The translations under genes were made by a program, and so were the position numbers. The notes beneath the pieces were generated by a model. The model saw only the letters and a program-made list of their open reading frames with translations, did not search any database and was not told the origin of the DNA. From Bacteroidota bacterium (GTDB lineage: Bacteria > Bacteroidota > Bacteroidia > Chitinophagales > Saprospiraceae), in assembly GCA_963169455.1 (NCBI GenBank), contig CAUJDW010000003.1, positions 1 to 51,626 of the forward strand: a stretch of 51,626 nucleotides of DNA. The letters are read 5' to 3'. Shown here one piece after another: positions 14,985-23,676 of the stretch; position 1 is the first letter of the stretch; each line of letters opens with the position of its first letter.

Positions 14985-15557
14985 ATGATTGCAAAAAGGA
15001 ACAAATTGGAATTGCCTCCGGAACAAAGTAAAGAGCTGCTCAGCGTATTAAAAGCCCGTTTTGAGCAAAACATGAGCCGCCACGAAGGCCTGGAATGGGC
15101 TGAAATACAGGCAAAACTGGAAGCTGATCCTGAGAAATGCCGGACGCTCCATGAGATGGAAAGGACCGGCGGCGAGCCGGATGTCGCCGGCTATGATGAA
15201 AAGACAGGCGAATACATTTTTTGCGATTGTTCGGCGGAAAGCCCCAAAGGCCGCAGAAGCCTTTGTTACGACCCGGAAGCCCTGAAATCGAGGAAAGAAA
15301 ACAAACCCGCGAACAGCGCTGTCGGCATGGCGGCCGAAATGGGGGCCGAGCTGCTGACGGAGGAGCAATACCGGGCCTTGCAGCAACTTGGAAATTTCGA
15401 TATGAAGACATCCAGCTGGATCAAAACGCCGGCCGGGATCAGAGCGCTTGGGGGCGCCATATTCGGCGACCGGCGCTACGGCAATGTGTTCATTTATCAC
15501 AACGGCGCGGAATCTTATTACGCAGCCAGAGGGTTCCGGGGATTGCTCAGGGTTTAA
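14985..15557 (+). CDS. DUF4256 domain protein
   Basis: A 190-residue protein matching the DUF4256 family over its whole length. Recognisable blocks are LLSVLKARFEQNMSRHEGLEW, MERTGGEPDVAGYD, YIFCDCSAESPKGRRSLCYD, MGAELLTEEQYRALQ, and DMKTSSWIKTPAGIRALGG with the final FGDRRYGNVFIYHNGAESYY. No signal peptide or membrane segment, so cytosolic. The family has no established function. It lies 12 bases upstream of the aldo/keto reductase gene, so the two may be cotranscribed. The start ATG at 14985 fits the family. Confidence 0.85.
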   Translation: MIAKRNKLELPPEQSKELLSVLKARFEQNMSRHEGLEWAEIQAKLEADPEKCRTLHEMERTGGEPDVAGYDEKTGEYIFCDCSAESPKGRRSLCYDPEALKSRKENKPANSAVGMAAEMGAELLTEEQYRALQQLGNFDMKTSSWIKTPAGIRALGGAIFGDRRYGNVFIYHNGAESYYAARGFRGLLRV

Positions 15558-15569
15558 AAATAATGCATT

Positions 15570-16511
15570 ATGGAATATCAAATCAATACCGTAAACCGCC
15601 GGGAGTTCTTAAAACAGAGTGCAAAATTCGCCGCTGCAAGCCTGTTCATCGGAGCAGGAAGCCAAAGGCTCTTCGGTGCGCCTGGCCCGGCCATGGCGAA
15701 AAGCCCGGTTCCAACCCTTACGCTCAACAACGGCGTACCCATGCCCGTGCTGGGGTTCGGGACGAATACCCTGCATGGGGACACCTGCGTACGATGCGTG
15801 TCCGATGCCATTTCAGCGGGTTACCGCCTGATCGACACCGCCAAAGTTTACGGAAACGAAGAGTTTGTAGGAGAAGCCATCAGGCAGGGTGGTGTTAACA
15901 GAGCAGAACTGTTCATCACCTCAAAACTCTGGGTGGACGATTCGGGCTATGAAAGCACAAGGAAAGCCTTTGAAACCTCCATCGGCAAACTGGGGTTGGA
16001 CTATCTGGACCTCTATCTTATCCACCGCCCCAGAGGAGATGTCAAAGGCTCCTGGAAAATGATGGAAGAACTGTACCGGGAGGGCAGGATCAAAGCTATT
16101 GGAGTGAGCAATTTTGAGCCGCACCAGCTCGATGCGCTGATGGAATATGCCACGGTCAAACCCGCGGTCAATCAGATCGAAACCCACGTATTCTTCCAGC
16201 AACACAAAGCTTATGAATATTTGAAGCAGGCGGAAATTCAAATGGAAGCCTGGTCGCCTTTTGCCGCTGCCCGGAATGGGGTTTTCAGCAACCCAACCCT
16301 GGCCGAAATTGCAAAAAAGCACAAAAAGAGCATCGCCCAGGTATGCCTGAGGTGGCACTACCAGAGGGGGATTGTCGCGATCCCGAGGTCTTCCCAAAAG
16401 GCGCATATCATTGAAAACCTGGACATTTTCGATTTCGGGCTCGATGAAGCTGACCTGAAAACGATAGCCACGCTGGATTTGAATATTACGCAGTTTCCGG
16501 AGTGGGAATGA
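15570..16511 (+). CDS. Tat-exported aldo/keto reductase
   Basis: A 313-residue aldo/keto reductase with an N-terminal twin-arginine signal (NRREFLKQSAKFAAASLF, residues 9-27), so it is probably exported folded with its NADPH. The catalytic tetrad is complete: Asp89 and Tyr94 in LIDTAKVYGNEE, Lys119 in FITSKLWV and His152 in LYLIHRP. The NADPH-binding end shows AIPRSSQKAHIIEN. It should reduce aldehydes or ketones with NADPH. The substrate is unknown. It lies between the DUF4256 gene and a truncated hybrid kinase whose frame begins 16 bases after the stop codon. Confidence 0.88.
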   Translation: MEYQINTVNRREFLKQSAKFAAASLFIGAGSQRLFGAPGPAMAKSPVPTLTLNNGVPMPVLGFGTNTLHGDTCVRCVSDAISAGYRLIDTAKVYGNEEFVGEAIRQGGVNRAELFITSKLWVDDSGYESTRKAFETSIGKLGLDYLDLYLIHRPRGDVKGSWKMMEELYREGRIKAIGVSNFEPHQLDALMEYATVKPAVNQIETHVFFQQHKAYEYLKQAEIQMEAWSPFAAARNGVFSNPTLAEIAKKHKKSIAQVCLRWHYQRGIVAIPRSSQKAHIIENLDIFDFGLDEADLKTIATLDLNITQFPEWE

Positions 16512-16527
16512 TGAAGCGCCCACCCGG

Positions 16528-18183
16528 TTGAATGAATTTAAAGCACGTTTTTATACCAACATCACCCATGAATTTCGCACGCCGCTAACCGTGATCATGG
16601 GAATGGCCGAAAACATAGAAAAACACGAAAAAGAAAAGGAACTCATTCAACGCAACAGCCAAAGTCTTTTGCGGCTCATCAATCAACTGCTGGATCTGTC
16701 CAAACTGGAATCGGGGGCCCTGGCCTTAAATATGGTGCACCGGGACATTATCTTCTATTTGCAGTACCTCACCGAATCCTTTTATTCGACGGCTGCTCAG
16801 AAAAATATCCGCCTGCTTTTTCATTCGGAAGAAGCGGCCGTGATGATGGATTATGATGAGGAAAAAATACAGCAGGCCGTCTATAACCTGTTGTCCAATG
16901 CGCTGAAATTCACCCAGGAAAATGGGGCGGTTTTGGTCCATGCCAGTAAAACAGAACAGGATGGGCGCCCCTTTTTAAAGTTAAAGGTAAAGGATACCGG
17001 CATCGGTATTCCACTGGAAAATATCAACAATATTTTTGACCGGTTTTATAGCCTCCCCCAGCCCCTCCAAAGGAGGGGAGAGGTTAAAGAAGGGTTGCCC
17101 CTTAGTGCAGCCCAACAGGAGCGATCTTCCCCCCTTTGGGGGGATCGAGAGGGGCTTGGAGGAGGCCGGGAGGGGGCTGGCATCGGCCTGGCGCTGACGA
17201 AAGAACTGGTGGAATTGATGAAAGGGCGAATAGAAGTACAGAGCCAGGTAGGAGAAGGAACAGAATTCATCCTGTACCTGCCTGTAGAAACGGCGGTTCA
17301 GCCAACTACTGAGGTAGGGGGGGCGGAACGAGAAGCAATGCGTAAAACGGAACAGCTGGCGCCAGCAAACATGGAGCCGGCCCTTCCGGCCGGCCGGCAG
17401 GAGGAAACTATTGACGAAGCGGAAGCATCGCATCTTTCCGATTTACCGGAATTATTGGTCATAGAAGACAACCAGGACATTATCACGTACATCAAAACCA
17501 TTTTAAAGGATAATTACAAGATACATACGGCCAGAAATGGTGCTGCCGGGATTGAAAAAGCGTTGGAGACCATCCCTGACATCATCATTAGTGATGTGAT
17601 GATGCCCGAAAAAAGTGGCTACGAGGCCTGCGAAACCCTGAAACAAGACGAACGAACAAGCCATATTCCCATTATTTTGCTGACGGCCAAGGCCACACAG
17701 GCCGACAAAGTGGAAGGTTTGAAATACGGGGCGGATGCATACCTCAGCAAGCCGTTTGACAAAGAAGAACTGATTATCCGCTTAGAAAAACTGGTGGAAA
17801 CCCGCCGCCAATTGCAGCAACACTATGCCAACAACGCTACTGTTTCTCAAACTGCGGAACCTTCTGTAGATGATATTTTCCTGCAAAGGCTCCGGGAGCA
17901 CATCCAGGCCGGCCTGAGCGATGCCGAATTTGGCGTGCCCCAACTGGCCTTGGCCGTTCCGATGAGCCAAATGCAATTATACAGAAAACTAAAAGCCCTG
18001 ACAGGCAAAACGCCCTCCCAGTTTATTCGTTCCTACCGCCTCCAAAAAGGGCTCGAGTTGCTTCAGAAAGGGGAGCTGAACATTTCTGAAGTTGCCTACG
18101 AAGTCGGATTTGCCGACCCCAGTTACTTTTCCAGGGTATTCCAGAAAGAATTTGGCAAGAGTCCGAGGTATTTCACAAAGTAA
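16528..18183 (+). CDS. hybrid histidine kinase, sensor part missing (HisKA-HATPase-REC-AraC)
   Basis: A 551-residue hybrid kinase of the Bacteroidota HTCS kind. The phosphoacceptor His14 lies in NITHEFRTPLTVI. The HATPase domain has an N box (NLLSNALKFT), G1 (DTGIGI) and G2 (GAGIGLAL). The REC domain has Asp356 in IISDVMMPE, and the C-terminal AraC helix-turn-helix includes ISEVAYEVGFADPSYFSRVF. The frame starts with TTG, only 13 residues before the His, whereas full proteins have several hundred residues of sensor and a membrane helix first. It is joined directly to the aldo/keto reductase end, so it looks 5'-truncated. A 40-residue insert (17050-17169) also disrupts the ATP lid. It may be a pseudogene. 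Confidence 0.8.
   Translation: MNEFKARFYTNITHEFRTPLTVIMGMAENIEKHEKEKELIQRNSQSLLRLINQLLDLSKLESGALALNMVHRDIIFYLQYLTESFYSTAAQKNIRLLFHSEEAAVMMDYDEEKIQQAVYNLLSNALKFTQENGAVLVHASKTEQDGRPFLKLKVKDTGIGIPLENINNIFDRFYSLPQPLQRRGEVKEGLPLSAAQQERSSPLWGDREGLGGGREGAGIGLALTKELVELMKGRIEVQSQVGEGTEFILYLPVETAVQPTTEVGGAEREAMRKTEQLAPANMEPALPAGRQEETIDEAEASHLSDLPELLVIEDNQDIITYIKTILKDNYKIHTARNGAAGIEKALETIPDIIISDVMMPEKSGYEACETLKQDERTSHIPIILLTAKATQADKVEGLKYGADAYLSKPFDKEELIIRLEKLVETRRQLQQHYANNATVSQTAEPSVDDIFLQRLREHIQAGLSDAEFGVPQLALAVPMSQMQLYRKLKALTGKTPSQFIRSYRLQKGLELLQKGELNISEVAYEVGFADPSYFSRVFQKEFGKSPRYFTK
17050..17169. repeat. MITE-like insert inside kinase ATP lid
   Basis: 120 bases (40 codons, no stop) lie between FDRFY and the G2 box GAGIGLAL, where relatives have only about 10 residues. 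The DNA is palindromic: CCCCAGCCCCTCCAAAGGAG near 17056 and GAGGGGCTTGGAGGAGG near 17150 are imperfect inverted arms, with inner pairs CCTCC-AAA-GGAGG and CCCCCCTTTGGGGGG. It resembles a dispersed repeat carried in frame. Confidence 0.75.
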
Positions 18184-18197
18184 CTGATAATCAATAA

Positions 18198-18216
18198 TTT
18201 GGCACTTATTCTACAA
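18198..18216 (+). promoter_or_regulatory. possible sigma-54-like site
   Basis: TTTGGCACTTATTCTACAA matches the -24/-12 pattern (TGGCAC, then TTGCA-like at the right spacing) except that the -12 GC is AC. It is nearly identical to the better site at 26733-26750. It lies 260 bases upstream of the secreted protein gene at 18479. Confidence 0.25.
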
Positions 18217-18478
18217 GCCTTTGTAGGATGAGTCCTATCTTTTTTTCTCCTCGTGTAAGATAAGTTCATGGATTTGTAAAATAAGTCAAAGGCGCTCTCC
18301 GGCCTTGCTTGCATCTTTGTAGTATTCAAATTATCATCCGTACCGCCCAAATAAGCCCGCCCTGGCGCGGCGGAAATATTTTAGCACAGGGGGTAACCTT
18401 ATCTCTTCCTTCTAAATGAACCCAGCAGCCATCGCAATGGCCAATAATGATTTTCTGAAAACTCAAAACCCATATCGT

Positions 18479-18859
18479 ATGAAACCTTTATTCCTGGGCA
18501 TAGCCCTGCTGCTGACGGCCACCGCTGCCGCCCAACCCCAAAACAGAGAACTGCCCGTGATGCGCATGGGCGACACCGACCTTTACCTGGAACTCAAGCA
18601 ACGTACTGCCCCACCAGCCAAGCCTGCCCTGGCGGAACAACCAACTCAGCCCGATAAACCCGACACAGCTGAAAGAGACTATCTGGCCGAATACTTGCTG
18701 GGCCTGGCGGCTCTGGAGGCTTGTTGCCCCAATAAGTTCACGGAAGAAATGCAGTACCTGTACACCTTCATGGGAAAAGGGCAGACGCCCCTGACCGACG
18801 AACAGTTCGAGTACATGGTCCGGGCGCGGCGCTTACGCGGGTATGTTTCAGAGAAGTAA
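18479..18859 (+). CDS. small secreted protein of unknown function
   Basis: A 126-residue protein with an N-terminal signal peptide (MKPLFLGIALLLTATAAAQPQ). The mature part starts with a short strand-like region (ELPVMRMGDTDLYLELKQ), has a Pro/Ala-rich linker (PPAKPALAEQPTQPDKPD) and a C-terminal acidic helical stretch (YLAEYLLGLAALEACCPNKF) with an adjacent cysteine pair. I do not recognise a family. The ATG at 18479 is chosen because it starts the signal peptide; the frame is open from ATG 18416. It is followed after 74 bases by the TPR/NTF2 protein. Likely periplasmic. Confidence 0.6.
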   Translation: MKPLFLGIALLLTATAAAQPQNRELPVMRMGDTDLYLELKQRTAPPAKPALAEQPTQPDKPDTAERDYLAEYLLGLAALEACCPNKFTEEMQYLYTFMGKGQTPLTDEQFEYMVRARRLRGYVSEK

Positions 18860-18933
18860 GCGCGGCGCCAACCCGTAGTACGCCGCTTTCATCATTCCTG
18901 CTCATTTTCTTATTCATACAAATAACATCAATT

Positions 18934-20088
18934 ATGAAAACTACATTTTTTTCCCTTGCCCTGCTCCTGGGCAACCTGGCCTTCCTGTCTGCACAGGACA
19001 TTTACCTGCCGGTTTCCACCTCATCGGAGACGGCGAAGTCTGAATATTTCAAAGCACTCCAGGCTGCTGAGAACGTAAACATCCCCGGCTTTTTTGACGG
19101 GATGAAAGCAGCAGTGAAAACAGACCCCAACTTTTTCATGGCATACGTTAATCTGGCCTTCGCGGAAACGGCTTTTGGGCAGTACGAAAAAGCCGCTGCT
19201 TTCATCAAACCCGCCCTGGCTATTGACCCTGCCGGCTTCAACGAGTGTGAGCAAATCCATCGCCAAGCCCTGGAAGCATGGGACAAAGACCCGAAAGCCG
19301 ACCCGGCCAAATACATGGAAGCCCTGACTGCCGCCTACCCCAAAACGGCTGAAGCATACGACCTGGCGGGCCGGTCGGCTATGTGGCTCAGCAAAGACCC
19401 TAAAGCAGCTGCCAAGCACTTCCAACGCTTGCTCGAACTGCGCCCCGGGTACGGTGGCGGCTACAACTCGCTGGGCTATAGCTACATGGCTCTCGGGGAA
19501 ATGGATAAAGCCAAAGCCGCCTTCGAAAAATACCTCGAAGTATCCCCGAAAGAACCCAATGCCTACGACAGCATGGGGGAATATTATTTAACCAATCACG
19601 AATACGCCAAGTCGGCCGAATATTATAACAAAGCCGCAGCGATGGGAATGGCCGGTTCAATTGGAGGGGCAGACCGGGCACGGGCAGCGATGAAGGGCAA
19701 CGTGGCCGTCGTGGACGGACTGTACCAGGCATTTGTCAAAGGCGACGTGCCGGCGGTCCTGGCCGTCATGGATGCCGGCATCGTATGGAACGAAGCCGAG
19801 GGTTTCCCATACGCCGACCAGAACCCCTACATCGGCCCGGACGCGGTGCTGAACGGCGTATTCGCCCGGATCGGCGCAGAATGGGAATACTTTAACCTGA
19901 CGGATATCCAACTGCACGACATGTCGGGCAATATGGTGCTGGCCACCCTGCGGTACAAGGCAAAGCACAAAACAACCGGGAAGGTGATTGACTCGCAAAC
20001 GGCTCATTTGTGGACACTGCGGGACGGCAAAATCGTGGCATTCCAGCAGTTTACGGATACGAAGCAGGCAGCAGCGGCGGTGCGGTGA
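18934..20088 (+). CDS. secreted TPR protein with C-terminal SnoaL/NTF2-like domain
   Basis: A 384-residue exported protein. Signal peptide MKTTFFSLALLLGNLAFLSA; then tetratricopeptide repeats (roughly residues 35-250, for example AYVNLAFAETAFGQYEKAAAFIKPALAIDP and GYNSLGYSYMALGEMDKAKAAFEKYL); then a SnoaL-like NTF2-fold domain (residues 255-384: VVDGLYQAFVKGDVPAVLAVMD). The last about 128 residues are almost identical to the end of the protein at 22127-23401, a clear intragenomic duplication. TPR parts bind peptides or partners; SnoaL-like domains may bind small hydrophobic ligands or act as cyclases/isomerases. The specific role is unknown. Confidence 0.82.
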   Translation: MKTTFFSLALLLGNLAFLSAQDIYLPVSTSSETAKSEYFKALQAAENVNIPGFFDGMKAAVKTDPNFFMAYVNLAFAETAFGQYEKAAAFIKPALAIDPAGFNECEQIHRQALEAWDKDPKADPAKYMEALTAAYPKTAEAYDLAGRSAMWLSKDPKAAAKHFQRLLELRPGYGGGYNSLGYSYMALGEMDKAKAAFEKYLEVSPKEPNAYDSMGEYYLTNHEYAKSAEYYNKAAAMGMAGSIGGADRARAAMKGNVAVVDGLYQAFVKGDVPAVLAVMDAGIVWNEAEGFPYADQNPYIGPDAVLNGVFARIGAEWEYFNLTDIQLHDMSGNMVLATLRYKAKHKTTGKVIDSQTAHLWTLRDGKIVAFQQFTDTKQAAAAVR

Positions 20089-20199
20089 TGATGCTGTATG
20101 GCGCGAGATTGACGTCGCTCGCCATAAGGCGTCGTCCCTCAGGGACTTCTGGCAAGGTGACGCCTCAATAAATCCATTTTTCATAAAACAAAATCCACC

Positions 20200-20988
20200 A
20201 TGAAATCGAACCTCCTTTTCACTCTGTCGGCAGCCTGCCTGCTGGCCCTCACCGCCTGCCAGCAAGCCGCCGAGACGCCGGCAGATATGGCACAAATCAA
20301 AACAGAGATCCAAGCCCTTGAAGACGCCTGGGCTGCCGCTTTGAACGCCCAGGACCTCGACGCCCTCATGGCCATGTATGCCGATGATGCCGTCAGTATG
20401 CCCGACAACGCGCCGATACTGGTTGGCAAAGCAGCCATCAGGAAACAACAGGAGCAGGAGTTTGCCAATACACCGGCCGGCAGGGCCTATTCCTTCGAAG
20501 CCCTGGATGTTTACGGAGACGGAAACACCGTAACGGAAACCGGCAAATCAACCTACAAGGACGCCGCCGGCAAGGTGACGGGTACTGGAAAATACATGTG
20601 CGTCTGGGAAAAGCAAGGCGATAAGTACCTGTGCGTCCGGGAGATTTATAATAGCGACAAGGCCCCCGCTCCCGCCGCCGACAGAAGCATCCACCTGTTC
20701 GACCTGCCGGAGGGCGTCACCGAGGCGGCATGGTCGGCAGCGCTTACCGAGGTGAACGGTGTCATTGCAGAGCTGGGATACCCCGGCGCAGGCTATTATC
20801 TGTACAAAACGGAAAGTGCCGACACCAAGGACTACCGCTACTACTTCGAGGGCGTTTGGCCCAGTGCGGAGGCCTACGCAAAAATACACGAGGCCCCGGC
20901 TTATGTAGCCGCCAGCGAAAAATTCGGGGCGATGTACGATAAGATCAAAGCTGTGCAAATCTACCGCCGGATGAACCTGGTGAAGTAG
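20200..20988 (+). CDS. lipoprotein with DUF4440/SnoaL-like domain
   Basis: A 262-residue lipoprotein: signal peptide with lipobox LTAC and acyl-Cys20. Residues about 28-150 form an NTF2-like (DUF4440/SnoaL) domain: IQALEDAWAAALNAQDLDAL, MYADDAVSMPDNAPILVGK and TGKYMCVWEKQGDKYLCVRE. The C-terminal third (residues 165-262, IHLFDLPEGVTEAAWSAALT to AVQIYRRMNLVK) looks like a separate small alpha/beta barrel-type domain that I cannot name. Membrane-anchored on the periplasmic side. It is one of three NTF2-fold proteins in 5 kb and probably shares their pathway. Function unknown. Confidence 0.75.
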   Translation: MKSNLLFTLSAACLLALTACQQAAETPADMAQIKTEIQALEDAWAAALNAQDLDALMAMYADDAVSMPDNAPILVGKAAIRKQQEQEFANTPAGRAYSFEALDVYGDGNTVTETGKSTYKDAAGKVTGTGKYMCVWEKQGDKYLCVREIYNSDKAPAPAADRSIHLFDLPEGVTEAAWSAALTEVNGVIAELGYPGAGYYLYKTESADTKDYRYYFEGVWPSAEAYAKIHEAPAYVAASEKFGAMYDKIKAVQIYRRMNLVK

Positions 20989-21060
20989 GCGTTGACAATT
21001 TTCTTTCATCCAAATCAGGGTGATTTTCATCCGCACCCTGATTTATAAAAACTTTAATCC

Positions 21061-22023
21061 ATGCAAACAGTAGGCATCATCGGTGGCGCCGGCTTCATCG
21101 GCAGTTATGTCACCAAGCAATTTTTGGAAAACGGCTACCGGGTCAAAGTATCGGCCCTGGACATTTCCAACAAAGAAAAATATGCGCACCTGTCCACACT
21201 GCCCCATGCGGCAAACATGGAGCTCGCTCCACTGGACGTGCAGAACCTCGGCCAACTGAAAGCCTTTGCCGCAGGCTGCGACATCCTCGTGCATGGCGGT
21301 ACGCCGTTCCAACTGGATGTGGAAGACCCGCAACGAGATTTACTCGACCCCACCATCAAAGGCACGGAGAATTTCCTGCGGGTGGCCAGCGAAACGCCAA
21401 GCGTGAAAAAAGTGGTGTTCATCGCCTCGGTAGCGGCTATAAATACCAACTTCCCGCAGTTGCCGCCCGGCAAGGCCGAAGGCGACACCATCAGTGAAGC
21501 GGATCCTTACTACTTCAGTGAAGAGAACCACCCGTACGCGCAAGCGAAGTTTTTGGCCAACCGGGTCGTTGATCAATTCATCGCCGACCATCCTGATCCA
21601 GGGTTTGAAATCACCACCGTTTCGCCGACAGGTGTTATGGGTATGGCGATGTCGAAGCGCCAAGACTCCACTTCGATGGGCGTACAATATTTATTCAAAA
21701 ATAAAATTGCCCCGAATCCATTTCTCCAGATGCTTTTCGACCTGGATGTGAATTGGGCGCTGGTCGATGTTGCGGATGTGGGCGAGGCCACCTACAAAGC
21801 GGCCATTACCAAAAATATCCATGGCAAGCATTACCTGCTATCCAGCGAAAGCTACCGGATATCAGACATCTCCCTGATGCTGAACGGGAAAGAACCAACC
21901 GGAAAACCCAGCACCGGATACAGCAATGCGCTGGCCACACGGGATTTGGGTGTCCATTTCAAGCCGGCCAAGCTGCCTCTGTACCAATATGCAAAAGTGA
22001 TGGAAGAGGCCGCCGCCAGTTGA
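21061..22023 (+). CDS. NAD(P)-dependent epimerase/dehydratase-like SDR
   Basis: A 320-residue extended SDR. The Rossmann motif GIIGGAGFIGSYV starts at residue 5, VVFIASVAAINT carries the catalytic Ser/Thr strand, and HPYAQAKFLA gives the YxxxK pair. The sequence resembles dihydroflavonol reductase/cinnamoyl-CoA reductase-like epimerases, which reduce or epimerise small carbonyl compounds with NADPH. There is no signal peptide, so it is cytosolic, unlike its exported neighbours. Sixty-odd bases from the preceding gene; the strong hairpin at 22045-22077 follows it. Substrate unknown. Confidence 0.85.
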   Translation: MQTVGIIGGAGFIGSYVTKQFLENGYRVKVSALDISNKEKYAHLSTLPHAANMELAPLDVQNLGQLKAFAAGCDILVHGGTPFQLDVEDPQRDLLDPTIKGTENFLRVASETPSVKKVVFIASVAAINTNFPQLPPGKAEGDTISEADPYYFSEENHPYAQAKFLANRVVDQFIADHPDPGFEITTVSPTGVMGMAMSKRQDSTSMGVQYLFKNKIAPNPFLQMLFDLDVNWALVDVADVGEATYKAAITKNIHGKHYLLSSESYRISDISLMLNGKEPTGKPSTGYSNALATRDLGVHFKPAKLPLYQYAKVMEEAAAS

Positions 22024-22044
22024 CCTTGGAGCTTCTTGGAAATA

Positions 22045-22077
22045 AGGTATCGGACACATCGAAGGTGTCCGATACCT
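22045..22077. terminator. strong hairpin, possible terminator
   Basis: AGGTATCGGACAC (22045-22057) pairs perfectly with GTGTCCGATACCT (22065-22077) around a 7-base loop, 22 bases after the epimerase stop. There is no U-run directly after it, although TTTTTC follows at about 22091. It may instead be a dispersed palindromic repeat. Confidence 0.5.
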
Positions 22078-22126
22078 CTGGCGCCATCACTTTTTCAAAA
22101 AAGTATCTTTTCAAAAAATATCAATC

Positions 22127-23401
22127 ATGAAAAATCTCTTTTTTCCAATCATCCTTCTCCTTGCCGCAATTTCTGGCGCCCTACAGGCCCAATCAGTCAA
22201 TGATGAAAACGACATGCAGGCCTTCGCCCGCAACTTCATGAACGCTTACAACCAGGATGATCACGAAGCCCTCCGGAAAATGTACCTGGACGATGCCGTC
22301 CGCATTGACCAGGAGGGCAGGGAAATTAAGGGAGCGGACAACATTGCCGCCTACTTTGCCGACCAGTTCCTGAAGAACAATGCCACGATTTTCATCCGGC
22401 AACTGAGCCTCAACTGGTCGGACCGTGAGCACGCCTGGGTAGCCAAAGGCGCCTACGAGGTGAACGGCAAGACCAATGTGTACGACATTCCCATCCATGT
22501 CACCGGCGCCTACGCCAATGCGATGATTAAAAAAGACGGCCAATGGAAAATCGCCAAATCTGTGCTTACCCCCCTGGAGCACGCCGACCCCAGGGTGGCC
22601 GCCAACGTCAAAATGTATTCCGAGGTATGGGACGCCATCATCAACGAAGGCCGGTTTGAACTTTTCAATGCTGAGCATTTCACGGAAGATGTCGTCATGC
22701 ACGCCGAGCCGGAAAACATCGTCGGCATCGAGGGCATAGCGGCTTACTACAAAGCGCTGGCCTCGGCCTTCTCCGACATCGAATTTACCATCAACAACAT
22801 CTTCGGCGAAGGTAGCCAACTGGTCAAGCACTGGACGTTCAAAGGCACGCACACGGCCGGCTTTTTCGGCATCCCGGCCACGGGCAATAAGGTCGAAATA
22901 AGCGGCAGCACGATTGTCCGCATGAGCCCCGACGGCCGCATTGCCGAGGAGCGGGATTTCATGGACAACATGGCCCTGCTCTCGCAGCTGGGCGTCGTGT
23001 CGGCGCCGGGCAACCTGGCCGTCGTGGACGGGCTGTACCAGGCATTTGCCAAAGGCGATGTGCCCGCCGTGCTGGCCGCCATGGATGCGAACATCGTCTG
23101 GAACGAGGCCGAGAATTTCCCCTACGCCGACCAGAATCCCTACATCGGCCCCGATGCCGTGCTGAACGGCGTGTTCGCCCGCATCGGGGCGGAGTGGGAG
23201 TACTGGAATTTGACCGACATCCAACTGCACGATATGTTGAACAACAAGGTACTGGCTACCCTGCGCTACAAGGCGAAGCACAAGACAAACAAGAAGACGA
23301 TTGACTCACAAACGGCGCATTTGTGGACGCTGAAGGACGGCAAGATCACGGCTTTCCAGCAGTTTACAGATACGAAGCAGGCAGGGGAGGCGGTGCGTTG
23401 A
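22127..23401 (+). CDS. secreted protein with three NTF2/SnoaL-like domains
   Basis: A 424-residue exported protein, signal peptide MKNLFFPIILLLAAISGALQA. Three NTF2-fold domains in a row are visible: one at about residues 30-145 (FARNFMNAYNQDDHEALRKM), a SnoaL-type polyketide-cyclase-like domain at about 155-285 (EVWDAIINEGRFELFNAEHF, GIEGIAAYYKAL, FKGTHTAGFFGIPATGNKVE), and a third at about 293-424 that is nearly identical to the C-terminal domain of the TPR protein at 18934-20088. It probably binds or transforms small molecules in the periplasm. The enzymatic role cannot be assigned. It ends near a MITE-like inverted repeat. Confidence 0.82.
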   Translation: MKNLFFPIILLLAAISGALQAQSVNDENDMQAFARNFMNAYNQDDHEALRKMYLDDAVRIDQEGREIKGADNIAAYFADQFLKNNATIFIRQLSLNWSDREHAWVAKGAYEVNGKTNVYDIPIHVTGAYANAMIKKDGQWKIAKSVLTPLEHADPRVAANVKMYSEVWDAIINEGRFELFNAEHFTEDVVMHAEPENIVGIEGIAAYYKALASAFSDIEFTINNIFGEGSQLVKHWTFKGTHTAGFFGIPATGNKVEISGSTIVRMSPDGRIAEERDFMDNMALLSQLGVVSAPGNLAVVDGLYQAFAKGDVPAVLAAMDANIVWNEAENFPYADQNPYIGPDAVLNGVFARIGAEWEYWNLTDIQLHDMLNNKVLATLRYKAKHKTNKKTIDSQTAHLWTLKDGKITAFQQFTDTKQAGEAVR

Positions 23402-23456
23402 TAATGACTGATGGTGCGTACCTATTTAGGAGGGCCACCTGCCCGTATTCATTCCA

Positions 23457-23592
23457 GGCGTCAGGGGGTGGCTGATCGGTAGCCCATCAGGGTGAGCCAC
23501 CCCCTGACTGGGCATTGCCGCTTTTTCGCTTCCTTGCTCTGTCTGGGGGTGGCTCGCCTGAATGGAACCTCGTTCAGCCACCCCCTGACGCC
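23457..23592. repeat. MITE-like element with 19-bp perfect terminal inverted repeats
   Basis: GGCGTCAGGGGGTGGCTGA (23457-23475) and its exact reverse complement (23574-23592) enclose about 98 bases. Inside are further inverted pieces, GAGCCACCCCCTGAC near 23495 and GGGGGTGGCTC near 23545. It contains no transposase and no gene. It sits between the three-NTF2 protein and the DUF4143 remnant. Confidence 0.85.
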
Positions 23593-23676
23593 AATGGCCC
23601 GCGTCCTGGGCCATACTGCAAAGAGGGCTAAACAGTTACGATGGTGCGAGGTATTCACATTCTTCAAAAACAATAC

